Of a stretch of DNA of 64,000 bases, positions 1 to 10,800 are shown piece by piece (positions within the stretch are counted from its first letter, which is position 1; every line of letters begins with the position of its first letter). Position numbers and translations under genes: made by a program. Source of the DNA: Acanthococcus lagerstroemiae (lineage: Eukaryota > Arthropoda > Insecta > Hemiptera > Eriococcidae). The notes under the pieces were generated by a model, which saw nothing but the letters and a program-made list of their open reading frames with translations, had not been told where the DNA came from and searched no databases. The DNA lies in assembly GCA_031841125.1 (NCBI GenBank), contig CM063106.1, positions 29,969,501 through 30,033,500 on the forward strand, in the 5' to 3' direction.

Positions 1-1020
1 GATACATTGTCATTGAATTTCTGTCATGCGAAATTGATAGATGCGTGATACCGATCCCTCACCCCGATTTATTTTATGATTACGGTACGATGAAAAAGTA
101 CCAATTTTCATCAATCCAACATAATTACATGGCGGGCAATCGGCGACTGTCATCTAATCATGCGAAATAATCAGTTTCTTCTAGCCAGAACATCGATCTC
201 AATTACTTCACGTGATTTGTGTTAGTTTACAATCGGTTACTAAGGAGAAAAACGTGCGGGAAGCCAAAAAGTGACACGTTTGTACCGGTACAAACTGGTT
301 GCAATTACAAGCGCGATACACCTCACCGTGATGTCTGTTGTCTGGTTTACCTTCGGCCAAGTTCAGCTGTTCACCTGATCGTTGAACGGCATGGGCATGT
401 CGGTTGAAAACCGGAGCGAAGATCATCTGACTGTGGTGTGTGTATGTGTGTGCGATGCAACTGTGCATCGCTTACTTAATTCGAAGAGTCATCATTAGTC
501 ACGAGTTGTAGGTACCGTATAGCGTATAGGTATGGGTGTCTTCTTGTCTTCCTGCCCGTCTTCTATACCTATACATGTATATTAACAGTTGCTCGGAAGG
601 GGGCAAGAACAAGAAGAAGAATGAAACACGGCCGGCGTTGCAAATTGTAATAGACGACTTGCGATCGAGGTAAGCGGAACTTACACGAAAGACTGGCGAG
701 TGAAACGGGAACCCAACTGCGATAGCGTGCGAAATATCGATTGTTTTGATCTGAAAAACGAACACATTTTATAGTATTGTTTTAGTTTTCGTTCATTTTT
801 TCCTCTTTATTCTAACCTGAATTGTTTACCTGGCCGAATACTCGTTAATTAGTGCGTTGAAATGTAAGAAGGTACTGCGAAATATGAGTAGCTGTTTTCA
901 TACGCTGGTATTCCGAAAGGGAATTGCAAATTCGACTCTTTCGTGTAGTCCGGACAAATTAGATCAAAAAGTAAGATCGAAAACAAAGTCTTGATAGCCG
1001 ATAGGACCTTGGAAGTTTGG
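1..1020. other. non-coding, apparently unique sequence
   Basis: I see no convincing protein-coding frame, repeat or RNA gene here. Short open frames on both strands lack codon structure or family resemblance. The stretch is less AT-rich than most of the window and has no obvious transposon ends, so it may be unique intronic or upstream DNA. A GAG|GTAAGC donor-like string sits near 668 but has no supporting exon. Confidence 0.5.
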
Positions 1021-1023
1021 CGC

Positions 1024-1093
1024 TATAAAATTGCTTGTGATAGAACCTGAAGTAACATACTGAAACGCGTACGAAATCCTCCCCAAGGTGAGT
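1024..1093 (+). promoter_or_regulatory. possible TATA box with downstream splice-donor-like site
   Basis: A TATAAAA heptamer lies at 1024-1030. About 57 bases after it, CCCAAG|GTGAGTG at 1082-1094 fits a metazoan 5' splice donor with the exon end at 1087. A transcription start roughly 30 bases after the TATA box would leave a short non-coding first exon ending at that donor. The spacing is seen in the sequence; its promoter meaning is inference, and such pairs arise by chance in AT-rich DNA. Confidence 0.15.
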
Positions 1094-1966
1094 GCGTGTG
1101 AAGAGTGCTTATAGTCTTGTCTGATTATGTCTATATTTTCTCTCGGGAAGTGAGCATCGCGTTAGAATAATAACGCTATAGCTACAGAATTGAAGATGAA
1201 TCACCATTTCTTGAGGTGGAGGTATTGAGCTCCAAGAATACCAGCAGTTTGTTTTGCAAAATGCGAGCAGATCTGCAGTGCGTTTAACAAAGCGACTGTA
1301 ATATGTCATCGGTGGGTAGCAAAGTAGTCCAAAATTTGCCGATTTGGAAAATGTTTATGAATTTATTTAATTTGTGTTTGAGCCCCTCCTCCCCCCCCCA
1401 CATTACGTTAGATATTTTTTAAACGCGAAACATCATGAAAATTGCTCTATTTGCACATCATTTTGATTGTCATGATCATTTTTTGAAATTCTTATCACCC
1501 AGAGAGATACTAGCGCGCCAGACGTTCGCCCGGTCCAAATCATTTTTGTATACTTTTTAGGCGTGTTGTTTGTGCACTCCATTGTCGATTCAAAAGTTTC
1601 CCTTCTTGCACTGAAAAGAGGTTAAAAATAAGGCGCTTTTCGAGCATGTATTGAAAAAAAAGCCTTTCGCATCGTGCTACGCAGAAAGTTGCCAGGCAGG
1701 ATGATTCATACAAAAATGTACATTGGAGAAGAGAGGGTCACTGCTGATTAATTGAAAACAACCGATTAATCTAAAACAATCATTTAAAAACAATTGATTT
1801 TATATAAAAATAATTGAAAACAGTTGATTATTTAAAGATAATCAATTGTGGCAAAGATCCCACTTGATCGAACCCTGTTTTTGAGGTACGGCGATTTTTT
1901 ATGAATCAAGGTCTGAACTGTCAAAATCAGGATTAGTGATGATTTCGGTGGAATAAACCTTCCTCT
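1094..1966. other. non-coding; AT-rich with CAATTGATT-like short repeats
   Basis: No gene or recognisable element. At about 1745-1850 short variants of CAATTGATT and AACAATTGA recur, a cryptically simple AT-rich patch. There is an oligo-C run at 1389-1400. Nothing else stands out. Confidence 0.45.
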
Positions 1967-2221
1967 TTCAAATGAAGACCATATTCCAAAAACCAACCAT
2001 GTCATTTTTGAAATTTCGACTTTGTCGTCAAACAGCAACGTAAATTGCTGCTGTTCTGCTGGATGAATGTTGCGGATGAATAAACAAATGTTGCCTGAAT
2101 ACTCTGTGCACGGAAGTGTTAGGAGTGTAGTTGGAGCTCTATAAATTCGTGTGAGTACAATCGTCCGCCATTTTGACGTCAACCTTACCCGTGGATGCCG
2201 AATGGACTACGCGGTCAGTGT

Positions 2222-2349
2222 TGTTAGACAAAACGATTTTTTGTCATTTTGTCGGACGAGCATTTCACTGTTTTTTGTTATGTCATGAGTTTTGTCATTT
2301 TGTTTTTTCATAATTTTGTTATGTCATGACAAAATTATTTTGTCATATC
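2222..2349. repeat. TTTTGTCAT motif cluster, left subterminal
   Basis: Multiple spaced copies of TTTTGTCAT and its complement ATGACAAAA just inside the left arm of the fold-back element. Subterminal motif clusters are typical binding sites for transposases; that role is inferred. Confidence 0.6.
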
Positions 2350-3087
2350 CACAAATTTTCAGGTATTTTACTATTTTTACATACACTCCAATCCTACCAA
2401 TCACCAATGTTATTTTAACAAAGCTTGCATACTTGGAGGCTAAAAAGAAATTGGGATTTAAACCTGCACCAGAGTGCGCTGCAAAATTGCCTGCGCGGTT
2501 GTTAGCGGGTGAAAATGAGTGAGTGACCATGTTGTGTACTTTCAAATAGAAACACTGCTATCTTTAGTAGGGTAAAAAAACGAGTAAAAATTATTCTGCC
2601 AGTAGAACTGATTATAATTTAATTTTTTGGTGATGATACAGTCGAATTTAGGACAAATTTTCTTTGAAAGTGAATTTCTAATCGACTTAATGATAGTTGA
2701 AGTTTGCTAAACGCTTACAGTAAATCATACGTGATCACTCACACATATCGCAGGGCTGCCAACACTTGAAACTCTTAAGTTTAAATCCCAATAGGAGGAA
2801 ACAATCAACCTTATATTAATCAACTTTATATTTCAATTGATAAAAATTTCTCTATGCATACCTTTGATCACAATTTTTTTGAATAAGAAATTTTTGGAAC
2901 AATAAATTATGCATCGGTCGCAAGCGAGAATTTTATTCATAGCAACATAACAAGGAATTCATATTAAGTATCATAGTTTGAAACTTACTGAGCTCGATTT
3001 ATTTGGTTTTGGAAACAGACTTAAGTATAATAACATAATACATTAGGCGCCTAGTCCTTGTTCTTTTCCACCAACGTAATATTGGAA

Positions 3088-3276
3088 TGACAAAATGTCA
3101 TGACAAAATTGTTTTGTCATTGATTCATTTTTTTGTTGTCATTTCCATTTTGTCATATGACAAAACTGAGAAATGGTTTTGTCATTATGACAAAACTGAG
3201 ATATGGTTTTATCATTATGACAAAATTCCTAAAATTCAATTGTCATTTTGTCATTTTGTTTTGTTATGTCTAACAA
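3088..3276. repeat. TTTTGTCAT motif cluster, right subterminal
   Basis: The mirror cluster next to the right arm. Many copies of TTTTGTCAT/ATGACAAAA occur, some in tandem units of about 32 bp such as ATGACAAAACTGAGAWATGG at 3157-3206. It has the same motif as the left cluster, in both orientations. Confidence 0.6.
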
Positions 3277-3779
3277 CACTGTACGCGGTACGCTCCGCAT
3301 AGTCGGATTCAGCATCCACGGGCGCGGTTGGAGTCAAAATGGCGGATGATTGTACTCACACGAAGTTATAAAGCTCTAGTGTAGTCGCTGATATAGCGCT
3401 ATCTGGCGGCCAAGTCGAAATTTCAAAAATGACATGGGTGGTTTTTGGAATATGGTCTTCAAATAGCTTTAACCGTTTTTCTCTGTGTGCTTTCGTTCGT
3501 CTATTACATACGAAAACATGAACCACCTCCTCCTTGTTTTGCTCCAACCCAACTCAGTTTTGTTATCACTGGAAGTTAAACTCTTTCACTTCATATTAGT
3601 TTTTTCAAAGGTCCCACTTTATTGACGAAATTCTTTATAAAATTTCTGACAGAATTAGACCTCGTGGAGCTCTCTAGCTTAATTTGTCTCGGAGATATGC
3701 CACTTCGAATTTGTAATTTTTCGTTTTTTTTAAACCTTTTTTATACTGCATTTTTCTCGAAATCAGATTTTTTGAATTC

Positions 3780-5445
3780 TCAAATTTCTTTATTTTATTA
3801 TTATCGAGCCACGGAGCTACACTCTCTTGCTATGGGCTGGGAAAAGGTTGTTCTATATGTCGCAGAGGTATCCAGCAGCGGAAAGGTAGGTGAGGGTGTT
3901 GATCATGTGCTTGTGGGAGTTGGAGAGGGCCAAAATTCGACTATGGGGGGACGTGGTGAGAGTTCCGAATGCAGGTGAGGGAGGGGCATGAGAAAAGGTG
4001 GTCTACGGTGAGAGGGTCTTCATCTTCACAGTGTGGGCAATTGAGGGGATACAGGTTAGTGAGAAGATGCGTATGTGTGAGGCGTGTATGTCCAATTCTT
4101 AGGCAGGTGATGATAACTTCCTCGCGGCGGGAGGAACGTTGGGACGTTGGCCAGGGAACAGTTTAGGCTTCATTTGTGCGAGCTTGTTGTGCCGAGAGGC
4201 TTGATGCCACCATTCTTCGAACCACTTACGCAAAATCGTCTGGTAAATGGCGGAAGTGAGATCTGTTGAGATAGGGAGGTGACGAGCGATGTATAGGAGC
4301 TGAGTAGCTTTGCGGTGGTGCTTGATCAGCTGCCTCATTTCCTGGGATACTAATATGGCTTGGGATCCAATGCTCTTGGTGGTGAAGGAAATAAGATGGA
4401 GAATGAGATGGATGCGTTGGACGAGAGCATGCATGGAAAGACGATCAGAAATAGACCTGAAAGAGAAAAGTGAATCTGAGAGGACCTAATAGTGGGTGGG
4501 GGTAGGTGGGTCTTCGAGTGAGGAGATCGTGACTAGGCACTGTAGGATAGCATCGGCTGTGTAGATGGAAGCTGTGTTTCTAAGCCGGAAGAAGTGTAAT
4601 AGACTATCTATGGAGTAGGCGTAAGCGGTGCGTCGATTTTACTTTGAACCATCTGTGAAGCATAGGATACGGTCAGGAAAGCGGTCCAGAATTTCTTTCA
4701 AATGTGTCCGATAAACTTGAGGGTGTAGATTTTTTAGGGAATTCTGTAAGTTCAAAATTACACGGGGGAAGGTTTAACAACCAGGGTGAGGGTGATGTAT
4801 GGATTGTTGGTAGTGAATTGTAGGAAAAGGTACGGGACGGTGTCCCATTAAAGTGTGAAACGTAAGTGCAGTGAGGATTTAGGAACAAGGATGTACTTTG
4901 AAGGATTAAAGAAATACTCATCGGCAGGAAGATTAGGGTTGTGTGGTATCGTAACGAGAAGTTTGGCAGGGAGTTGCATTCTGCGGTAAGAGAGAGAGGA
5001 GGAATTCCAGCATCGGCACACATACTCAGAGCCGGGCTAGTGCGAAAGGTGCCAATGGCCATACGTAGACCCGCGTTTTGAACAGCGCCAGGAAGCTTTA
5101 AGTTTGAAGGAGGGGCTAGTCCATATGTAGGTGATCCGTAATTCATCATAGATCGGATCAGAGTCTGGTATAACTGAATGAGTAGTCCTCTACTATATTC
5201 TTTGGAAGGATGTGAGAGGCTTTTCAAAACATTGAGTGAGTGCTTACATTTTGCTTTTATGTGTTTATATGAGGTAACCAGGAGAGGCGAGCGTCAAAAT
5301 AGAGGCCGAGAAATTGGGCTGAACTGGAGCGAGGAATCGATTGTGAGTTGAGTTGAAGAGGTGGGAAAGTTGGATTGTTTGTTCCCGACGCCAGAACATC
5401 AGACCGCCACATCTCGGCGAATCTCGGAGCTAGAGAGCTCCGCAA
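3780..5445 (-). pseudogene. LINE ORF2 remnant: RT C-terminus, RNase H, zinc knuckle
   Basis: A 5'-truncated non-LTR retrotransposon on the minus strand, broken by frameshifts and stops. In protein order: the end of the reverse transcriptase (SSAQFLGLYFDARLSWLPHI, 5257-5445), then the connection region (LYQTLIRSMMNYGSPTYG and GIPPLSL, 4673-5227). An RNase H domain follows, with CFTDGSK near 4641-4663, VLSDSL near 4450-4480 and WIPSHISIPGNEAAD near 4321-4370 in a different frame. The C-terminal tail has LRIGHTRLTHTHLL and the knuckle CPHCEDEDPLTVDHLFSCP at about 3985-4110. The RNase H and Cys-His tail point to the I/LOA/Jockey group of insect LINEs. The short A-rich end near 3790 would be the 3' terminus. 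It cannot encode a working protein. Confidence 0.88.
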
Positions 5446-5594
5446 GGTCTCATTTTGTTGTAAATTTCATCTAGTATAGGCCGGTACTCATAACTCTGTA
5501 TCGACAAATGTGGGACCTTATTCTCTGCACTGCCAAAGAGGTTGAGATCAAAATCGACCCTTGCCATTTCACTCCGAGGGCGCAAATAGGTAAG

Positions 5595-5711
5595 ATACTG
5601 TACACGGGAGCAGGAATATCTCTTTTGCCGCGTCTGTGAATGAGTGGTATGTATTACATGTTGCAGGTTCACAGGCGCCGCAAAAAATATTCCTGCACTC
5701 GTGTACGGTAT
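5595..5711. repeat. 117-bp imperfect hairpin
   Basis: The arm at 5595-5640 pairs with 5668-5711 around a 27-base loop. Shared blocks are GTACACG, GCAGGAATAT, TTTTGC and CTGTGAA, with a few mismatches and a 2-base length difference. It could be a miniature fold-back element or a pre-miRNA-like hairpin; the sequence cannot tell which. Confidence 0.6.
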
Positions 5712-7391
5712 TTTGCGTACTTGTGCCCTTGAAGTAAGATGACAAGTGTTGGTTTTGATTCTAACCTCTTCATATCGATCAATGAAGTGTTCATTTCCTT
5801 TGAAAATTCAGTCTGTTCAACGCACTAAAGCCGCGATAGAATCGTCTTCATTGTCTTATCTCGGTTTCATTTTATCATTGCCAACGGAGTTTCGGTTCGT
5901 TTCTACTTTTGACATTGACTTCCGTCTTTCCATCTTCCTGATTTCTCTATGCCCTTAAAACGTGGTCTTCACCTCCGGACCGCCTTTGGGAGAAAAATAA
6001 CGAAATATACAGCCAAGATTATTCTAGCTTTCTGTGTTTACAAATGTCTTACTCAGTTTCGTATACCATCTTCCTACCAGCGATTTTCGTTTATTTTCCG
6101 GTCAAATTCTTATCCGCAGTCCATCGGATAAATTTATTGCAATTTTATTGCAGAAATCGTGCGCCTCGATTTCCACACAAAGTTTACGCTTGTATAAAAC
6201 CGAGGAATTAATACCGCATTTCTTATTGGGTCACCGCGTGACTCCTTTTTGTCTCTGTCTTTCTCATTCTGGGTTTCCTCTCACCGAGGCGCTATGCTCT
6301 GTCCATATAGCAAACAATAAACCGATAAAACAGAGCGGCGTTTCAAATAACGGTACAAAATTTAGTGTTTTTTTCCCCGACTTCGACCTTTCTTTTTTCT
6401 CAATTTTCCCTTCTATACACGCCGGCAACCGGCGTACTGCAGAAAATACTCGGCATATTATTTGGCCCAATATGCATCCGATATTATGAACATGTTCTTA
6501 CGATATACGCGTACAATCGACAGCCGTCTGACAACATTTCAAGATCGAATTCAGCTATAACGGAAGTTCAAGTTTACAAGAACCGCCTGGTTTTAGTCAA
6601 GTGGAGACCATTTCGAGGTGTATTATGAACGAGCAACGGGCACGAGGATCTGAGGCGCATTTTACACTAGATCACGACCATCGAGTTCATCTGCTCGCAG
6701 AAAATCACCCGGTTCACTTGGTTTTTATTGATTAACCACCGCTTAATGGCGTTTGCATTCGATTAGTTCACCTTGTTTGGATGAGAAATCAACATGGCAA
6801 CAGAAACTGAATAGGATAGCCCTCGTATTTCAGACGGTGTTGGCGTTTTGATTGATGCAGTAGGTGCAGGTGACTCTCCCCTCAACGTTCAAAATCGATA
6901 TTTAGAAAACAGGAAGCTAAGACTTGATACTGGGAAAAATAGTGAGACTGTGACGGTGAGGTAGGAGGAAACAGCAAAAACTTTTTCATTTTGCAGCAAT
7001 CGGATATAGCAAAAATTGATTGCGTAATTGCAATGAGAAACGCCTATCGTCGGAATTTCGTTAGAGCATTATATACCCGAAGTGTTTCCAAGCCGCCATT
7101 TCATTTCTTTATTTGCCGTACAACCTCGATCATTGTCGCGGGCAGCCTCGCTCGTCACCCGCGACGCATTCGCTTGTCAACCGGGAAAGTTGGGATTAAA
7201 ATGGCGGCTTAGCATACTCGGGTTTATACGAGGGCGCTGGTTTTGCCTGACAGGGAAGTAAAACTACGCTGTCGACAGAAGTAAACGTACTTGATTAAAC
7301 TTGAACAGTTTGAAACCTATTTTTCAGCGTTGCTAAGTGAATTTTTCTGAGCTTGGTGTGGAACCGCAGCCGCGGAACTTGAATCATAATC
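5712..7391. other. non-coding, no recognisable element
   Basis: Open frames of 60-151 codons occur on the plus strand (for example 6034-6489) but show no motif, no family resemblance and no splice structure. I treat them as chance. No repeats with clear ends were found. The GC content is slightly higher than elsewhere, so this may be unique intronic or intergenic DNA. Confidence 0.45.
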
Positions 7392-7460
7392 CAGGGTGTC
7401 TAACTGTCTAACGGTCCTTCTGTGCTGCTTTTTGCTTTAAGGTACTGAAGTTGTTGGTAA
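7392..7460 (+). repeat. dispersed repeat fragment, CAGGGTGTCTAAC end
   Basis: Starts with CAGGGTGTCTAAC and ends near CTTTAAGGTACTGAAG. The same head and tail, with TCTAACGGTCCTT between them, recur at 56581-56660. A matching right terminus was not found nearby, so this is a fragment of the CAGGGTG-ended repeat superfamily. Confidence 0.45.
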
Positions 7461-7545
7461 CGGCTCTTGCGGAGCACTGCTTTGCCTTCCCCAGCCGGTA
7501 CTGCCAATAAGTTCGTCCCGTCGAAGATGGTGATTTATACGTTTC

Positions 7546-7624
7546 GTTAGTCGCATGCCGGTCTTTTTGACCGAAAAGCATAAAAATTATACGTCATTAG
7601 TCGCATCCCGGTCTTTTTGACCGA
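7546..7624 (+). repeat. two copies of a 28-bp motif with a CGGTC/GACCG hairpin
   Basis: TTAGTCGCATSCCGGTCT followed by TTTTGACCGA occurs at 7546-7573 and 7597-7624. A third, inverted copy lies at 9011-9036. Each contains the small palindrome CGGTC-TTTTT-GACCG (loop AAAA-like in the third). The flanking copies suggest transposon subterminal repeats; the element between them is not identified. Confidence 0.5.
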
Positions 7625-7629
7625 ACACG

Positions 7630-8090
7630 CTTTGAACGTCTAGTTTTCAAACGTGTAAGATATGAACTACCGTCCCAGCTCTCTGGTGCCGTCATATAGG
7701 GCTTATGCACTCGGGGTGGTCAACGTACCCTGCCTCCATATTAGCGAGTCGGTGTGTTTCAATCTTGTGTATTGCCTCTACATCAATGATTGGTACTACT
7801 CTAACAATAAGTCAGCAAATCAGAGTAAGACTCAGTGGATCCCTAAATCGTTTCCTATTGATTTATGTAACTAGATGTAATTACAGAAGAAAAAAATTCT
7901 CGCTCATGGGAAATTACAAAGAAGACTTTCCGAGTTTCATGGAACGGATCTGACTACCTATCAACAAAAGAGGGGGTGCGGCGTGGTGCGTTTGTTTCGT
8001 AAGAGTGTATACTACTTGTTTATACTATAGCGCTCCACATTTGCCATGACCACTACTATTTTCTATCCATCACACATATCACGTGTGCCT
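7630..8090. other. non-coding, nothing recognised
   Basis: Two overlapping open frames (about 7660-7950, plus) show no motif or known family. No clear repeat ends. It lies between the two sets of CGGTC/GACCG motifs, so it may belong to the interior of a decayed transposon. Confidence 0.4.
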
Positions 8091-8091
8091 A

Positions 8092-8137
8092 TCTCTCTCT
8101 CACACACACACACTCACTCTCTCTCTCTCTCTCTCTC
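8092..8137. repeat. compound (CT)n(CA)n(CT)n microsatellite
   Basis: A dinucleotide run with CT at 8092-8100, CA at 8101-8112 and CT at 8115-8137. Confidence 0.9.
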
Positions 8138-8339
8138 AAGCTTCAAGCTATTCATATAGACTACTACTATTACTGAAATGCAAAGAGTCCACTTACAATA
8201 AATGCATTTTAGATCTAATACTGACATTTCTTAGAAGTCGGAAATAGTTATGGGACTGGAAAAGAGACGATCAACTGAAAATTTTTAATAAATACAGAAT
8301 TGAGATAGGAGTAGTAGACAATCGAATTTAGGTTTAGAA

Positions 8340-8477
8340 TTAGAACAATTCATTCGTCGTCGGATTGAGAAAAATGCGTCGTTGCCGAGGTACAACTGGT
8401 GGTGCTTGGAGTTCATCGTCCTCTTCGTTGTCTGAGACTTCACTTACGTCAGACTCGTGATCAATTACTTCCTTCAT
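8340..8477 (-). pseudogene. 45-codon acidic ORF, possible transposase N-terminal fragment
   Basis: A short minus-strand frame from ATG at 8477 to TAA at 8340. The first half is acidic and serine-rich (HESDVSEVSDNEEDD), followed by a proline-rich basic stretch (APPVVPRQRR). Such an acidic start is seen in several DNA-transposase families, including piggyBac-like ones, but there is no catalytic domain nearby and I cannot assign it. Part of the frame lies in an inverted repeat whose partner is at 8785-8820. It could equally be a chance ORF. Confidence 0.2.
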
Positions 8478-8820
8478 TTTCGCGGAGATTTGCAGCCATA
8501 CTGAGGTGATAGTTTACTTATTTGCAACTGTTATGAGTTGAATGAAAGAGTAGTGGAGACCCATGCATCATTTTAATGTGCTAAGGAAAATTGAAGTGGG
8601 AAATTTTGTACCATGCAAAGTATTTTTCTTTATAAAGTCGATCAACCAAATGACTTATAACCTACAGTGTGGCGCACTCGCACCCGTAACCCAACCTGTT
8701 ATAATTTGGAAAGTCGACTTTCTTTTGCATTTTCAGTTAAAAATGCCGACATCGGGTTGTAATATTTAGTTAAAAAGACCACTTCAAGCACCACCAGTTG
8801 TACCTCGGCAACCACGCATT
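8373..8820. repeat. 36-bp inverted repeat pair, ~376 bp apart
   Basis: 8373-8408 and 8785-8820 are reverse complements with one mismatch, including GCCGAGGTACAACTGGTGG. Similarity stops sharply outside both arms. It could be the termini of a small element or leftover pieces of a rearranged one. No target-site duplication was recognised. Confidence 0.6.
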
Positions 8821-8822
8821 TC

Positions 8823-9260
8823 GTCTCGCCTCGTCTACATCCGCGTTTATTTTACAGCGGTTGAGATCAGACGAGATGGAACATCAATCCTCCATCATTG
8901 CCAGCAGCTGTTCCAAAAGTCGCTCACCAAAGGCATCTGTACCCCGAAAGGACAGACTGGAAGAACAAAAATTGATCATAGGGAGTCTTCTTCGACTACT
9001 GGTGCAATTTCGGTCGAAAAGACCGACATGCGACTATCGGTGTTATTTAAGCCCATGCGCTTCACGAAAGGATAAAGTACACAAACCCACTGATGTGCAA
9101 TTTACCGCTCACTATTTTCGCATCCATGGTACTAATTGAAATATTTGCAAACGCAGTGACCTAACAATCGTCCTGCAAATAGGGTACCACTTACTTTCAT
9201 ATACATTTCCATGGAAACGTATTACCTTCAGGGAAGTTGTCGGAAAAATTTAAATTATTA
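8823..9260. other. non-coding; contains third CGGTC/GACCG motif (inverted)
   Basis: An open frame at 8798-9139 runs through the inverted repeat and the motif copy at 9011-9036, but has no known family features. Nothing else is recognised. Confidence 0.4.
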
Positions 9261-9266
9261 TTTTAC

Positions 9267-9400
9267 GGTAGGAATTTCGGAGGTAGGAAAAAGAGAATGG
9301 GAAAATTGTCCGTGTGAATATTGTCTGTAGGTAACTTGTCCCGTAGGAATTCATTGCAGTAGGAATTTTGGAAGTAGGAAAAATGGAGTAGGAAAAGTGA
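9267..9400 (+). repeat. GTAGGAAWT degenerate short tandem repeat
   Basis: GTAGGAAT/GTAGGAAA recurs about every 15-35 bases (five to six copies), with intervening variable bases. It is low-complexity repeat sequence with no coding potential on this strand. Confidence 0.5.
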
Positions 9401-9654
9401 CCGGGAACGCGGTTGCCTATTTTGTCGTAATTTGCCCACAAAGTTGATAAAGCTTTAATACACAGCGTTATGGGAGAAAAGAAAAAATTCAACCAGAAGA
9501 TATGAAATAGTTGTGAGCTGAAAGGAAATTACTAGGGCTTCAACTTTGTTCCTCTTCAGTTCCTGTGAAACTGGATATTTTTTGAGAAAATAGCATTTCT
9601 TGTGTTTTCTCCATTAGAGCCAATGTAAAAAACTGCCGAACTACGATCAGTCAA

Positions 9655-10800
9655 TCAATCAATCAAATTCTTTATTAGGTATAATTTTAGTACACAGTTT
9701 ATTATAATCTGTATGCCGATGCGCCAACGGCGCGTATGGCAAAATCTAATACTTATGACTATAAGTACAACTTAATTATGGTCATTACCTGTTGGCCCCA
9801 ACGCATGCATCCATCTATTTTACCCTGAGAGGAGTTCATTTACCTATTTATGTATATATTTTTTTCTATTTTATTCCTCTCTCATTTCTAAATACTCGCG
9901 CCATGATCGCTTTATTTGCCCCACAGTTGCATCAGGAGCAGCACCCTGCAGCGCAGTTGACGATATGTTTGCTATTATTTCCGGCAACTTATACCCTATT
10001 TGGTTTCTACTTGTTGATTTAAACTATCGTTTTTGTTCAATGCTCAATAATCCTCCAACCCGAGTTGATTTTCCTTTTCGGACTCGTATGCCGAACTTAT
10101 CCCTATTTCTCAGTCCATATGCGAGAACAACTGTTTTATGTAAATTTGGAAGCCTCAAAATGTTTAAATTTTTAAATCCTTGTTTAGTGCTATCAAACTT
10201 TTTTAGTCCAAGTATATTTCTTATGGCTCTTTTTTGAGCTATTTCAATCGGCCGTAAATGGCATGCTGCCGCCCCCCCCCCCGAAAAGTATTCCAAAACG
10301 GATGGCAGATTCAAAAAGAGATGTGTATATTTTCTTTAAATAATTAGTTGGGAAGTGTTGTTTTAATTGGTACAAATTATGATTTATATATTGTAATTTT
10401 TTTTTGTAACTTTTCAGTTTGAAATTTCCATGTCAGACCCTGATCTATTTGCAATCCGAGATATCTAGTATTGGATACCTGCTGTAATATATTTAAATTA
10501 ATTTCTGATTTGGATAGCTGGTTGGGCCAGATAACCTCCCCATTAAGAGTTTCAATTTTTTTGTAGCCAAAAACTATATACTGTGTTTTTTGCAAGTTTG
10601 GTAAAAGCTTATGGGCTAAAAAATATTTGTTCAAAATAATTATATCTTTGTTCATTTTTTTGATCACTTCTTCTTTTGTGTTTCCATGAAATATTATTGC
10701 TGTATCGTCAGCAAACAAAAATAATTTTCCTTGAAGTGGTAATCGCCTTATGTCATTTACATATATTAAGAACAATATGGGACCAAGACGCTACCTTACG
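9655..10800 (-). pseudogene. Jockey-like LINE ORF2 3' remnant
   Basis: A 5'-truncated minus-strand non-LTR retrotransposon. The RT palm is readable at 10377-10790: LGPILFLIYVNDI, then LFADDTAIIFHG (the FADD version of the YxDD catalytic box), and a thumb with RYLGLQIDQGLTW. A frameshift leads to QKRAIRNILGL and KNLNILRLPNLHK at 10024-10314. A further frame gives a C-terminus at 9871-10020 with NQIGYKLPEI and VGQIKRSWREYLEMREE before a stop at about 9871. The 3' end at 9655-9666 is a TTGATTGATTGA-type simple repeat, as seen in several LINE tails. Retained motifs resemble Jockey/CR1-type LINEs. It is inactive. Confidence 0.85.

Larger units (their letters stand above)
1967..3464. mobile_element. 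fold-back element, ~1.5 kb, long inverted arms
   Basis: The two ends are reverse complements over about 200-260 bp. 1967-2232 pairs with 3265-3464, including CCATATTCCAAAAACC at 1979-1994, GTGTGAGTACAATC at 2149-2162, CCGTGGATGC at 2190-2199 and GTGTTGTTAGACA at 2218-2230. The left arm has extra bases (about 2023-2090) that the right arm lacks. The interior carries many TTTTGTCAT motifs beside each arm and otherwise AT-rich DNA without an ORF. This is the architecture of a non-autonomous fold-back DNA transposon. No transposase is present and the superfamily is not assigned. The open frames in the arms (3356-3547 and 1832-2182, minus) are two readings of the same arm sequence and need not be genes. 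Confidence 0.65.

Noticed and set aside
6034..6489. 151-codon plus-strand ORF
   Set aside because: No domain, no splice signals, overlapping frames on the same strand, and a serine/leucine/phenylalanine-rich composition expected from AT-rich random sequence.
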